From: Chloroflexi bacterium 54-19
GTDB taxonomy: Bacteria; Chloroflexota; Chloroflexia; Chloroheliales; Chloroheliaceae
Direction: 5' to 3'
DNA length: 39,415 bases
Assembly: GCA_001898225.1 (NCBI GenBank)
Contig: MKTJ01000079.1
Location: 1 to 39,415 of the forward strand
In this document: positions 8,074-17,418 of the stretch, piece by piece
Layout: the number at the start of each line of letters is the position of its first letter
Numbering within the stretch: the stretch's first letter is position 1
Position numbers and translations under genes: made by a program
The notes under the pieces: generated by a model
Told to the model about the DNA's origin: nothing
The model's input: the letters and a program-made list of their open reading frames with translations, nothing else
Databases searched by the model: none

Positions 8074-10362
8074 TTAAACCCCAATATAATTAGTCCTATT
8101 TGATACGAACGAGTCGAAATATTCAATTCCAGAAGTAGAGCTATGTAACCCGTTTGAAGGACCTAATCGGACTTCTTCCAGGCGGTAACTTCCATTAGCT
8201 ACCCCTGTTATGGTTTGAACCTGCTTCCCGTTCAACCATAGATTGATATAACCGGTTTTTCCATTACTGGTTGAGGCAGCCGACCAGGCAATTTCAATGG
8301 CCTGGTAACCGTTGGTTATTTTGGACCAGTTACTGGTCAAATTAGTTCCAGAATTGTTTCGAAGCAGGACTCTAACCTGGTAATTCCCGCCACTGTATTT
8401 TAGCTGAACGCTGAAAAGGATAGCGCCATTTCCGGCCAGGCCAACAAAAATATCTTGAATTGTATTAGTGCCCAGTTTCACCCCGTGAGGGGAGAAGGAA
8501 AACCGGGCATGGTATATATTTTCGGCTTTAGGAGAGGTATCCGAAACATAAATGGGTGTGGTATTGGTAATATTGGCTTGCATTCCAGCACTTCCCATAA
8601 AGGCGGCCGCCACCGTTACCGAAAGTCTGCCACCATCCGTGTTAGCCGCGCTCCATTTTCCAAGTGAGCCGCTTTCAAAATCATCTGAAAATATTAACCC
8701 AGGCGCAGGGGTAGGCGTTGGTGTGAGAGTCGGTACCGGGGTGCGGGTAGGGGTCGGCACTACCGTCGTGGTTGGCAGAGGTGTCCGAGTAGGGGTCGGT
8801 ACGGATGTCTTTGTTGGGGTAGCGGTCGGCGTCATTGTCGGAACCGGGGTTGAGGTTGCCGTCGGGATGGGGGAAGCCGTTATGGTTGGCGAAGGGGTTG
8901 CCGTTGGAAGTTGAGTTGGGTCAATAGTAGGAGTTATAGGAGACGTCTGAGTTGGAGTCGGCTGATTGGAAATATTTATAAGATAATTATAGGCAGCTAA
9001 AAGGTTAATTCGCCCGTTTCCATAAGAATTATCAACCCCAACCGGGCCCAGGTCGTAAGCAGTAGACGTTAGGGCCTGTTCAATTTGGGCCACCGCTGCG
9101 TCGGGGAAAGCATTGAACAGCAAAGCGGCACCCCCGGAAACGTGCGGGGCTGCCAGGGAGGTACCGGAGGCGGTATAGTAAAAACCATAAAGGTCAGTGG
9201 TCAGGATATTGACACCAGGCGCAACCACGCTGGGGAAAGACCGGGAACTGCCCCCGCAGTTGGTGGGCCCCCGGCTACTATCCGTACTGACAGTACCGGT
9301 ATTATTAATAGCTCCCACCGAAAAAGCACTTGGGTTATTGGCGGGACTGGTGCTGCTATTGTCGAGTGGTCCATAATTTCCGGCAGCGAATACAGGCAAG
9401 ATGCCTGCCGCCACCAGGGCCGCTAAATCTGGCTCAAATTCGAGATTACACCCGGTAGCCCCAAAAGCCCACGAGTTATTGATAATGTTTGGTCCATCGG
9501 CGGTATCGGGATTACCGTCCGGGTCCAGCATCCACTGGTAACTCAGGTGGACCACGCTTGAAGTGGTAGTACCACTATCATTAAATATTTTGGCGGCAAT
9601 CCAACGGGCCTGGGGGGCTACCCCGATAGCCGAACCACTGGCGCTTCCTCCTACGGTTACCCCCATGGTCCAGGTACCATGTCCGTTCAGGTCGGTTGGT
9701 TCTGTCGAATGCTGACCGTTCGGGTCGTACCAGCTATTAGTCCCACCGCGCCAACTGGCCGCCAGGTCGGGGTGGGTGTAATCAACCCCGGTATCGAGGC
9801 TGCCGATAACCACACCTTGCCCCTGATAACCCATGCTCCATAAGGCCGGAGAGTTTATCAGACCTATATTGGTTTCCACGGCGGTGGCCGGGCTTACGGC
9901 TGGTTTAGCCGGGGCCTGGAAGGTCGTTTCAGGGACAATACTTTGGACCAGGGGCAGCCGGGCAATCTCGTTGATGACATCGGAATTTGCTGTTACCGCA
10001 ATCGCATTTTGAATCCACAGAGGCGTGAAATTTTTGACCAGATTCTGGCCTCGACGAGTCGAAAGAAGCGCCTGCAAAACCACCTGGGCAGAATTTGCCT
10101 TGTTTTTAAGTCCTTTTATCAAATTTTTCTGGCGTTCGGCCCGGTTTCTACCACCCACACTGGCGGGGTTTAGCTGGTCTTTAAGCGTAACAATCACGCT
10201 GATCTGGCTTGAGGCCGGGGCGGCGTTTAGGAGGGCTTCCAGGGCGGGACTCTTTGCCGAAAGCTGGTTGCTAAGACCTGAACCGGCAGCCGCCCCGGCA
10301 GAAGCCAATAATAAAAAGGCACAATTTATAATTATTACCCCAAATGAAATAACTTTTTTCAT
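8074..10362 (-). CDS. Secreted S8 subtilisin-like serine protease with C-terminal lectin-like domain
   Basis: Starting at ATG 10362 (MKKVISFGVIII) the protein has 762 residues; a TTG at 10374 is in frame, but GAGG sits six bases before the ATG. It has a signal peptide, an I9-type propeptide, then a subtilase domain. The catalytic triad lies in SLDTGVDYTHP (D190), NGHGT (H228) and SGTSLAAPHVSGG (S402), with AAGN providing the oxyanion Asn. A Thr/Pro/Ser-rich linker of PTPT-type repeats (about 470-560) leads to a ~200-residue beta-rich domain. That domain is clearly related to the C-terminus of the MCO-like protein at 12956-15988. Last gene of the copper/envelope series; its start overlaps the preceding stop region. 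Confidence 0.9.
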   Translation of the reverse strand: MKKVISFGVIIINCAFLLLASAGAAAGSGLSNQLSAKSPALEALLNAAPASSQISVIVTLKDQLNPASVGGRNRAERQKNLIKGLKNKANSAQVVLQALLSTRRGQNLVKNFTPLWIQNAIAVTANSDVINEIARLPLVQSIVPETTFQAPAKPAVSPATAVETNIGLINSPALWSMGYQGQGVVIGSLDTGVDYTHPDLAASWRGGTNSWYDPNGQHSTEPTDLNGHGTWTMGVTVGGSASGSAIGVAPQARWIAAKIFNDSGTTTSSVVHLSYQWMLDPDGNPDTADGPNIINNSWAFGATGCNLEFEPDLAALVAAGILPVFAAGNYGPLDNSSTSPANNPSAFSVGAINNTGTVSTDSSRGPTNCGGSSRSFPSVVAPGVNILTTDLYGFYYTASGTSLAAPHVSGGAALLFNAFPDAAVAQIEQALTSTAYDLGPVGVDNSYGNGRINLLAAYNYLINISNQPTPTQTSPITPTIDPTQLPTATPSPTITASPIPTATSTPVPTMTPTATPTKTSVPTPTRTPLPTTTVVPTPTRTPVPTLTPTPTPAPGLIFSDDFESGSLGKWSAANTDGGRLSVTVAAAFMGSAGMQANITNTTPIYVSDTSPKAENIYHARFSFSPHGVKLGTNTIQDIFVGLAGNGAILFSVQLKYSGGNYQVRVLLRNNSGTNLTSNWSKITNGYQAIEIAWSAASTSNGKTGYINLWLNGKQVQTITGVANGSYRLEEVRLGPSNGLHSSTSGIEYFDSFVSNRTNYIGV

Positions 10363-10370
10363 CGCCAGCC

Positions 10371-12308
10371 TCAATTTCTTTTTATCGCAACGAAGGTTAT
10401 AAGGATGTTGATAGGATGGGCTAAAAAACGCTTCCCGGCCAATCTCCAGATTAGCCAGAAAAGGCTCCCTGCCAGCAAAATTAACCCGGCGGCCAAATTG
10501 AACCAGGGTTGTAACGGCTGGTTCGAGAAAACTACCGGGCGACGCGAGCCGGTTTCCTGGGTAGCAAGGACTTTCCAGGCAAAACTGGTCTGAGCAATGG
10601 GTAGGTTCGAGCGTTCGATAGCTACCCCGATTTGCCAGTCACCGGCATTTTGTAACTGGTCGCCGCTTAGCTGGTAATGACCGTTACCATCGGAAGGTAG
10701 CTCTACCAGGTTTTCCTGCCCATTGGGTGAGGTCAGCATTAGCCTCACTTTTGCAAATGGAGCCGGGGCCGGACGGCGAGTATTAAAAATATTGAGGTCT
10801 ACAAAATTACGGCCAGGTCGATTTGGTTTTACCGAAAAACTCACGATTAAATCATTGACCGCCGCGCTATAACTGGCATTGCTGGCAGTTGTCGCCTGGT
10901 TGAACGGGGAAAATTCAGGCCCGCGGGCCGGTTCGGCACCACTCAAAAAGGCCGCAAAACCCATTACAATTCCGAGTGTACCAATTTCAAGCAGCAAAGC
11001 CCGTTTTAAGAAACGGGGTTTAATTTTGAACCGGGAAGAATCCAGGTGAAGCCATCGCCGCAGGCCAGGATGTAAGATAAGGGCGTTTAAAAGGCCAATC
11101 AAGGCCGCGAAAAGGACCAGTTGAAATTTGACCATAAGGGTCTGGCCGTATAGGGTGGTTAATAAACCGTCGAGGGAGGCGATTTGCTGGCCGCTTTTGT
11201 AAAACCCGGTCACAGCTAAAACAAACAAATTTAAAGCGGCCAATTTACTAAAACGGCGTAAAATTAGCCAGGCCAGATTACTGCCCTCGGTTTGGGCATT
11301 CTTATACCCCTGACCCAAAGCTAAAAGGACTGCCACCAGGCCGCCCAGCCAGAGGCAGGCTGCAAATAGGTGAAGGCTGTCGGCCAGGATATTGAGGACC
11401 GGGGAACTACCAGGAAGCCCGGCGTGCGTATTCTGGGAGGCGGTTCCGGCCAAGGCGACCAGTAAAACCAGTATTGACCGGTTATATAGGGGAGATTTCA
11501 CGCGTCCCACCCCGCTATATAAGAGGGCCAGTAGCAGACCCAAAATTATTTCCCCGGCCAACCAGCGCAGCCCGAAGGTGGTGCCGGTCAGTAACTCCCA
11601 CCAGCGCTCACCCGATAAATTATCGGCCAGGCCCTGTCCACCAAAAAAAGCCAATCCCAGGGCCAGCGCCACCCACCCGGCCCACCTTGCATACCGGTTA
11701 AGGCGTTCCTGCAAAACGGCTAGATTTTCCCGGTGGCTGGATTTTTCGGCGTCTTTAAGCAACTTTTCCTCTGGCAAGACCAATAACCTAAATCCGAGCA
11801 GCCCGATGACCCCGGCAAGCGCCCCAAAATTCAGCCAGCGTAAGGTTAAATCCCACCATGAAGGCAAGGCTGGGCCGCCAGGGGCGGATTCATTTACAAC
11901 TCTTTGTATCCCAAAAACAATAGTCCCGGCGCTGATGTGAAAATCATCTTCGGAGCGGGTTTTCCAGGCCACCCGGTAAGTGTTGGGGGGCAGGGAAGGC
12001 AGTTTTATTAGCAGATTGGCTGCCTGGTTAGCAGTCCCTGCGGCCGGGGCCGTTCCATTTTCGGTATCGGGCTGGATTGCCAGTGGGCTAAACCGGTTCC
12101 CATCTCCATCAACAAGCTCGACGGTTGTAAAATCGAGCAGCACCGGTTGGTTAAGAAACAGCCTGACCTGACCGGGGGCCGTATCCAGGGTTGCGCCGTC
12201 CGGTGGGTCGGTTTGGACCACAATCGGGTGGGCCTGGGCCGGACGAGCAGTTACCAAAACCAGGACAAACAGGGCTAAACCAACTCCCAATAATTTCCGC
12301 TTAAACAT
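10371..12308 (-). CDS. copCD: CopC-CopD fusion, copper handling membrane protein
   Basis: A 645-residue fusion resembling YcnJ. A signal peptide ends ..PAQA before H27, which would become the free N-terminal His copper ligand of a CopC domain (27-135). The other probable ligands are D122 and H124 in DDFHISAG. Several membrane segments follow (about 150-460), forming the CopD part. A periplasmic beta-domain of FixH/YtkA-like type (about 480-610) and a last membrane helix (LAAGLILLAGSLFWLIWRL) complete it. CopC binds periplasmic Cu(II) and CopD is thought to move copper inwards. It lies 17 bases after the 172-residue gene and next to three MCO relatives, fitting a role in copper supply or tolerance. 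Confidence 0.9.
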   Translation of the reverse strand: MFKRKLLGVGLALFVLVLVTARPAQAHPIVVQTDPPDGATLDTAPGQVRLFLNQPVLLDFTTVELVDGDGNRFSPLAIQPDTENGTAPAAGTANQAANLLIKLPSLPPNTYRVAWKTRSEDDFHISAGTIVFGIQRVVNESAPGGPALPSWWDLTLRWLNFGALAGVIGLLGFRLLVLPEEKLLKDAEKSSHRENLAVLQERLNRYARWAGWVALALGLAFFGGQGLADNLSGERWWELLTGTTFGLRWLAGEIILGLLLALLYSGVGRVKSPLYNRSILVLLVALAGTASQNTHAGLPGSSPVLNILADSLHLFAACLWLGGLVAVLLALGQGYKNAQTEGSNLAWLILRRFSKLAALNLFVLAVTGFYKSGQQIASLDGLLTTLYGQTLMVKFQLVLFAALIGLLNALILHPGLRRWLHLDSSRFKIKPRFLKRALLLEIGTLGIVMGFAAFLSGAEPARGPEFSPFNQATTASNASYSAAVNDLIVSFSVKPNRPGRNFVDLNIFNTRRPAPAPFAKVRLMLTSPNGQENLVELPSDGNGHYQLSGDQLQNAGDWQIGVAIERSNLPIAQTSFAWKVLATQETGSRRPVVFSNQPLQPWFNLAAGLILLAGSLFWLIWRLAGKRFLAHPINILITFVAIKRN

Positions 12309-12325
12309 CGCAAGTTCCTGTCTGG

Positions 12326-12844
12326 CTAAAGCACCGTTATATGCTCAAGCCGCACATCCCCAAAGACTACCGAAATTTGGGCATGCGGTTTGATGATTCC
12401 CTGGGTATTGCGATAGAGCAGGAAATAGGTTTGTCCCGCATTCAAATTATGTTTGGCAGGCATCATTGCCGCCGAATTAACAATGCCGGGCCGGTCTTCC
12501 GGTACGAGGACCGGCAGATTTTTTTCTTCCTGAATCATTGCCAGGGCTTTATCCGGGTCGAGGACAATATAGCGGAAGTCCACCAGACCCCCATCGGCGG
12601 TGACGCCTACCTGGGTAACCCGGATACCCCAGCGTTGTTCGATTTCGGTGCTGCTGACCGGCACCGAACCGGACCTTTTTGGCGGGCTTTGAAATGGTAA
12701 GACCCCCGTTACGAAAGCGATAAGGACAACCAGACCTGTTACAGTCAGGACTATTAAAAAACCTGGAAGAACAAACCTTTTATTCAGGTGCGACTTAATC
12801 CAGACCTTGCTTTCCCCGGTTTTTTCGCGAAGTTGGCTTTCCAT
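12326..12844 (-). CDS. Single-pass membrane protein, unknown
   Basis: A 172-residue protein I do not recognise. A polar N-terminus (1-23) precedes one strong membrane helix (about 24-50, FVLPGFLIVLTVTGLVVLIA). The extracytoplasmic domain has short beta-type segments such as WGIRVTQVGVTADGGLVDF and YFLLYRN. The region resembles small beta-sandwich domains found near copper genes, but that is an impression only. It contains no Cys and few His or Met, so it is not an obvious copper chaperone. It is placed directly before copCD (17 bases), so a role in the same envelope system is likely. Confidence 0.7.
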   Translation of the reverse strand: MESQLREKTGESKVWIKSHLNKRFVLPGFLIVLTVTGLVVLIAFVTGVLPFQSPPKRSGSVPVSSTEIEQRWGIRVTQVGVTADGGLVDFRYIVLDPDKALAMIQEEKNLPVLVPEDRPGIVNSAAMMPAKHNLNAGQTYFLLYRNTQGIIKPHAQISVVFGDVRLEHITVL

Positions 12845-12874
12845 CTATCACTATCCTTCTTGTGTTCTTTGTTT

Positions 12875-12916
12875 GGATAATGTCCAGACCGGTTTTAACC
12901 AGTCTGGACATTATCC
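12875..12916. other. Long perfect hairpin between operon genes
   Basis: A 15-base arm (12875-12889, GGATAATGTCCAGAC) is exactly repeated inverted at 12902-12916, and the loop holds a further GGTT/AACC pairing. It lies between the MCO-like gene stop (12956) and the next gene (12844). There is no T-run on the minus strand, so it is more likely an RNA stability or processing element, or a protein site, than a simple terminator. Confidence 0.7.
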
Positions 12917-12955
12917 GCCCAGGTTGAAAATAGGATTGGTAAACCAGATCCGGCC

Positions 12956-15900
12956 CTAACCGCCGATTTGAACTCCGTTACGGGTAGAGACGAACTCGTC
13001 AAAGTACTCGCTGCCTCCGGCGGACAACACCCCACTGATTATTCCCAGCCGGGCTGTTTTCACCGAAAGATTAAAGGTTCGCAGGTTTAGAGTCTCCCTG
13101 GCAACGCCGTCAATGTACAATTTGACCTGGGCGTTGGTGGTTATCCTGGTACTCGCCAGCCAGCCCACCTCGATGGAATGGCCCCCGGTTGTGAGGTTAT
13201 ACCAGCCGGTCGTATTGGGGTTGTTACCGCTGCTGCGCGTGACGATTAACCGGACCTGCCGCTGCCCGCCGCTCACGCGGTATTCCAGGTGGAATATCTC
13301 CTGGTTTCCGTTAAGGGCCTGGAAGATTACCTGCCCGGTGGCGTTGGTGGTGTTGCCGTTCGGGTTAAAGTAGAAACGGGCGTTGTACTTGTTATCGCCG
13401 GTGGGCGAAGTGTAACTGGCATAACTGCCACTACCGGTGACAGCCATACCCCTGGTGGTAGCATGCAAAGCCGCCGCGTTGGTCACGCTCAGACCGTTCC
13501 CGGTGGTCGCGCACCAGGCGTTGAAATTGCCCGCGTCAAAGTTGTCCGCGAAGATGGTGTTGCCTGTTGAAGCCGCCACGCTAAAAGTCCGGGTCGAAAT
13601 AGCCCCCCAGTTACCGGCGGCGTCTTTAGCCCTTACCGAAAGGGTATGGGTACCGGCGCTCAGGTTACAGGTACTGATTGGGCCGCTAAAAGTTGTGGAA
13701 GCTCCCGCCGGTCCGGTCAGGGTCAGGGCCGAGGCGTTTCCCTGGCCGGGGTCGGCCCCTTCAAACCACTCCACCCTGGTAATATTCGAGCCGGGGCCTT
13801 GCGACGGTCCGGTCCCGTTGACCGGGTCAGTGGCGGTGCCGGTCAGAGTTGCCAGGACGGCCCCATTGGTCGGGTTTGGGGTAACCGCCAGGTTGCTTAT
13901 AGCTGGTCCGGTCTTATCTACTACCAGGGTAGCGGTCGAGAACGGACCCCAGTTACCGGCGGCATCCTGCGCCCTGAACGAGAAAGTATGCGCTCCCAGC
14001 GAAAGGGTCTGGATGGTCGAGATTGGTACCTGGGCATAAGCATTTTCGCTGGCGCTATTGAAAGAGCCATCCGTGGGTATAAAGACGATACCGCTACCGG
14101 GGGCGCCCGTGGTATCGAGGAAACCTTCCACCGCCTTAATGCTGGAAGATATTCCCCCGGCTAGCGGGTCGGTCGCGGTCGCGCTGATTCTTATGGAAGG
14201 GCTGTTCGGTTCGTACAACAAGGTGCCGTTATTCGGATTGGGTGCGACCACCGCATTTGTGGTGGCCGGCCCGGTCCGGTCCAGGGTTAGGTTCAGGTTG
14301 GCAAAACTTCCCCATTGGTTGAAGGCATCTTTGCTGTGGATAAAGACGATGTGATTACCTTCGGTTAAATTGGACAGGGTTGGCACCGGGATTGTGCCGG
14401 TTAGCTCCACCACCGGGCCGGGGGCCGTTATATTCAAAGGTTGACCGGTCCCGGCGGTGCCCTGGTTGTCTATAAAGTATTCGGCGGCGGTAACCTGGCT
14501 GTTCCCGGTAGTCGAGTCATCGCCGGTACCTCGGATTGCTACGGAAGCGCTACCGTTGGTCGGAGTGGTCAGCAGGCTGCCACTCGATTTCGGTCCCACT
14601 TTATCGAGATAAAGCACCTGGCTCTGGTAAGGACCCCAGTTGTTGGCGCTATCCTGCCCGTGGACCAGCACCAGGTGAGTCCCGCCGCTGAGGTTCGTTA
14701 ACCGGGAGGCCGGGATAGTGGCGTTTACATTAACCGAGGTAGTGTTTCCAGGAATCCCGCTGAAATGGGTGCCACTACCCGCAGTACCGGGCGTGTCTAT
14801 AAAGTATTCGCCATCGGTAATAAAGGAATTGCCATTAGGGGCATCGTTAAGGGTGGCGCTCAAGTTCACGTCGAAAGCGCCGGTGGTGGAGGCCGGGTTT
14901 AGTGTTACGGCACTGGTCGCAGGGCCAGTTGTATCGGCGGGTGGACCGGACTGCCCATCCACCTGTAGAAAAGTGAGCATACCCCCAAACGCTACCGAAC
15001 CACCGCTCATTAACCCGTTGTTGTCGAGGTGGTTCGCGCCGTTGTAGAGAGGGTATTTGGTCCCGGCAGGGGCGGCGGCCGGAATTGTCGTAATCAAATC
15101 CAGGGTTTGACCTGCGGCCAGGGTTTCGGCCACGACACCGTAGGGATAATTTAGAGGCTTGCCGTCCGTACCTATCACCTGCGACCGCAAGCCGAGTGAA
15201 CCGATGGAATGGTCGAACGACCCGGCGTTGACATAGCGCAGCAACACTTTGTGGCCCGCGCCAACCGGGACGGCAGTGGTATTGGGGTAACTCTGCCCGT
15301 TTATAAGCCAGTATTTTGGGGCGTACTTGCGCATATCGAAACTGGCCGGGTTAGTGTTCAAGGCCGGGTCAAGTTCGCTAAAGACCTGAACCGTTTCGTC
15401 GTCATAACCGCTTAAAGAATTATCATAGGCGGAATTGGCGGCACCAGCCCGGACAATTATGGCCCCAAAAAGACCCATCGCGACCTGGCGCGGCCCATCG
15501 GCGGTTAAACCGGCCTGGTAGAGCGAGGTGCCGGGATTGGTAGCCGTAAAAGTGTAGGAGACGGTACCATTGGAGGCCGCCCCGGTCCGGTCCGGCACGA
15601 TGGTCTGGCCCGGCAAGCTCAGCGAAGAAGCTTCGCCCAGGGTATTATGTAAATTAATAGTTACCGTTTCACCTTTATTGACAATCAGGACCGGGCCGGG
15701 CATCTGGGCAGGCGCGTTAGCATCGGCGCTGTAGCCCCAGATAGGGACGGAGGCAGCCCCCGGTAAACTAATGGAACCGGTTTTAACCCACAGGTCGCAG
15801 GTCCGAACCGCCCCGACTAGCGAACAGGTCGTGGCCGGGAGACTCGAAGGAGTGAGGACCGGGCTGCTTGCAATAGCCCCCAGCCCGGCGATAGCGGGGA

Positions 15901-15988
15901 GAGTCACGGCCAGGCACCCGCCCAGTAAAAGAGCGGCTATAACCAGCTTACCCACCCATAAGAAGCGTCTTTTGAAAAATCTAAACAT
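12956..15988 (-). CDS. Ligand-less MCO-like cupredoxin protein with Ig-type repeats
   Basis: A 1010-residue secreted protein. After an N-terminal membrane/signal segment (possible lipobox Cys25) come two cupredoxin-like domains (about 55-345) that align by eye with its two MCO neighbours (PGPVLIVNKGETVTINL, KYWLINGQSYP). Every copper motif is gone: SLPG replaces HWHG (124-127), YQA replaces H-C/S-H (157-159), and only H260 remains in the HPxHxH position. Four Ig-like repeats of roughly 110 residues follow (about 350-805), each ending like QDAAGNWGP and VVDKTGP. The last ~200 residues are a lectin-like domain shared with the subtilase. It is probably structural or a partner subunit, not an enzyme. 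Confidence 0.85.
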   Translation of the reverse strand: MFRFFKRRFLWVGKLVIAALLLGGCLAVTLPAIAGLGAIASSPVLTPSSLPATTCSLVGAVRTCDLWVKTGSISLPGAASVPIWGYSADANAPAQMPGPVLIVNKGETVTINLHNTLGEASSLSLPGQTIVPDRTGAASNGTVSYTFTATNPGTSLYQAGLTADGPRQVAMGLFGAIIVRAGAANSAYDNSLSGYDDETVQVFSELDPALNTNPASFDMRKYAPKYWLINGQSYPNTTAVPVGAGHKVLLRYVNAGSFDHSIGSLGLRSQVIGTDGKPLNYPYGVVAETLAAGQTLDLITTIPAAAPAGTKYPLYNGANHLDNNGLMSGGSVAFGGMLTFLQVDGQSGPPADTTGPATSAVTLNPASTTGAFDVNLSATLNDAPNGNSFITDGEYFIDTPGTAGSGTHFSGIPGNTTSVNVNATIPASRLTNLSGGTHLVLVHGQDSANNWGPYQSQVLYLDKVGPKSSGSLLTTPTNGSASVAIRGTGDDSTTGNSQVTAAEYFIDNQGTAGTGQPLNITAPGPVVELTGTIPVPTLSNLTEGNHIVFIHSKDAFNQWGSFANLNLTLDRTGPATTNAVVAPNPNNGTLLYEPNSPSIRISATATDPLAGGISSSIKAVEGFLDTTGAPGSGIVFIPTDGSFNSASENAYAQVPISTIQTLSLGAHTFSFRAQDAAGNWGPFSTATLVVDKTGPAISNLAVTPNPTNGAVLATLTGTATDPVNGTGPSQGPGSNITRVEWFEGADPGQGNASALTLTGPAGASTTFSGPISTCNLSAGTHTLSVRAKDAAGNWGAISTRTFSVAASTGNTIFADNFDAGNFNAWCATTGNGLSVTNAAALHATTRGMAVTGSGSYASYTSPTGDNKYNARFYFNPNGNTTNATGQVIFQALNGNQEIFHLEYRVSGGQRQVRLIVTRSSGNNPNTTGWYNLTTGGHSIEVGWLASTRITTNAQVKLYIDGVARETLNLRTFNLSVKTARLGIISGVLSAGGSEYFDEFVSTRNGVQIGG

Positions 15989-16052
15989 CTTTTAAGCCCT
16001 TTCTGGCAGTTTTGAACTTGCATTTTGACGGTTAAAGCTCAAAACCCAACAA

Positions 16053-17378
16053 TTAAGGACAGGTATTCGGCGAAGGCGGGTCAATCCGCTGGAGGGTAAA
16101 CATACCGCCAAAACCGGTATCGTAGTTTGCCGCCTCGTTAAGGGCGTGGCTGTGCCAGACGTGATAGTATTCGCCGCACTCGTTGTAGGAGGTAACCCCG
16201 ACCGGTAATTCGTCCTGGATACCCAGGTAAGGGCTTCCGCTATACCAGGTGGCGCTATCTTTAAAGGTAAGGTCTTGCTGGGAGGGTATCGTAACCGGTA
16301 TCGGGTTCGTGTTGGGTTGCCACAAATCCGTATCGGTCCAGTCGTAGGTCACATCCCAGGTCTGGGACGAGCCGACCAGCACCAGGTATTTTTCGTAAGA
16401 AAGGTCTTCGCCAATCGGGCCAACCAGCGCGCTTCCGTCCCGGCCAATTACCCGGCCATTGTTGCCGTGAGGGTGGAAGGGATGATTACGCATACCCACG
16501 TTGAGATAGCGGACCAGGGCCGGGTCGGGGTTGGAGGCACTTTTTGGCTGCATATGGACCAGCGCGCCGTAGGGTTGAGTTGGCAGCCAGGCCGCCCCGT
16601 TATCAGCGATAGTATCGGGGAAACTGCGCCCGTTTATCATCCAGTAGCGGGGATGGTAAGTCGTTATATCGAACCTGGTGCCTCGCTCTATAGCCTGGTG
16701 CAAATCGGGGTCAATTTCCGATAGCAGCATGGTGAATTCGGTCGAGGGATTAAATTTACTGCCACTATTGGCATATGCTTGATTGGGATGGCCGCTCGGA
16801 CGCACCACCAACCCGCCAAACAAACCCATTTGAGTCTGTTTTTCGATGTCGGTGCCGCTCTCGTAAAGGTAGGTTCCCGGCTCTTTAGCCACGAAGCTAT
16901 AGGTTACGGTCCCCCCGTTTTTCCCGGCTACGGTGGTAAGAGAAGTCAGCTCACCGTTGAGATACTGGGGTTGGCTGGGAATACCGTTAGCCAGCACATC
17001 TTGCTGGCCGGGGAAGATTATTGATACATCTTCCGGCAGGGTATTTTTCAACGTGACCGTGACCGTATCGCCCTGGTTAACGCACAGAAACGGGCCGGGA
17101 TACTGAAAGCTGGTAGCGTCGGGCGAATAACTCCACATAAAGATGGTATTGCCATCGGGGGTGCTGATGTAACCGGTTTCGGCAGTCAGGGTGAAACTGG
17201 CGTCAGGGCTGGTCGTACAGACCAGGCCGGAAGAAGGTGTGGTGGCCTGGGCCAGACCGGCGGCTTCGACGCGGGAAGTCTGGGCCGGGGCGCAGGAAAG
17301 CACCAGGGCACATAACAGGACTGTAACCGCCCAACCACCTTTTAATTTTAAGCCGTACCTTTTGCGTGTAGGTTGCAT
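16053..17378 (-). CDS. MCO-related protein keeping only domain-2 copper motifs
   Basis: A 441-residue secreted protein with a possible lipoprotein signal (LLCALVLSC, C29). The first cupredoxin domain has lost its ligands: FPGQ (122-125) stands where HWHG should be, and YES (172-174) where HSH or HCH should be. The second domain keeps H299-P-F-H302-P-H304-G and H409-S-H411, i.e. trinuclear-site histidines plus a His that could complete a type-1 site. No type-1 Cys is present. Alone it should not be a working MCO. Its motifs complement those of the gene 40 bases upstream, so a mixed complex is possible. AAGGAG precedes the ATG. Confidence 0.85.
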   Translation of the reverse strand: MQPTRKRYGLKLKGGWAVTVLLCALVLSCAPAQTSRVEAAGLAQATTPSSGLVCTTSPDASFTLTAETGYISTPDGNTIFMWSYSPDATSFQYPGPFLCVNQGDTVTVTLKNTLPEDVSIIFPGQQDVLANGIPSQPQYLNGELTSLTTVAGKNGGTVTYSFVAKEPGTYLYESGTDIEKQTQMGLFGGLVVRPSGHPNQAYANSGSKFNPSTEFTMLLSEIDPDLHQAIERGTRFDITTYHPRYWMINGRSFPDTIADNGAAWLPTQPYGALVHMQPKSASNPDPALVRYLNVGMRNHPFHPHGNNGRVIGRDGSALVGPIGEDLSYEKYLVLVGSSQTWDVTYDWTDTDLWQPNTNPIPVTIPSQQDLTFKDSATWYSGSPYLGIQDELPVGVTSYNECGEYYHVWHSHALNEAANYDTGFGGMFTLQRIDPPSPNTCP

Positions 17379-17418
17379 AGTATGTCGCTCCTTCTTGTAG
17401 GAAAATCCCGGTTCGAAC

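Noticed and set aside
8690..8950. Short repeated units resembling a minisatellite or CRISPR-like array
   Set aside because: They encode the Thr/Pro-rich linker of the subtilase in frame; units vary and there are no equal spacers.
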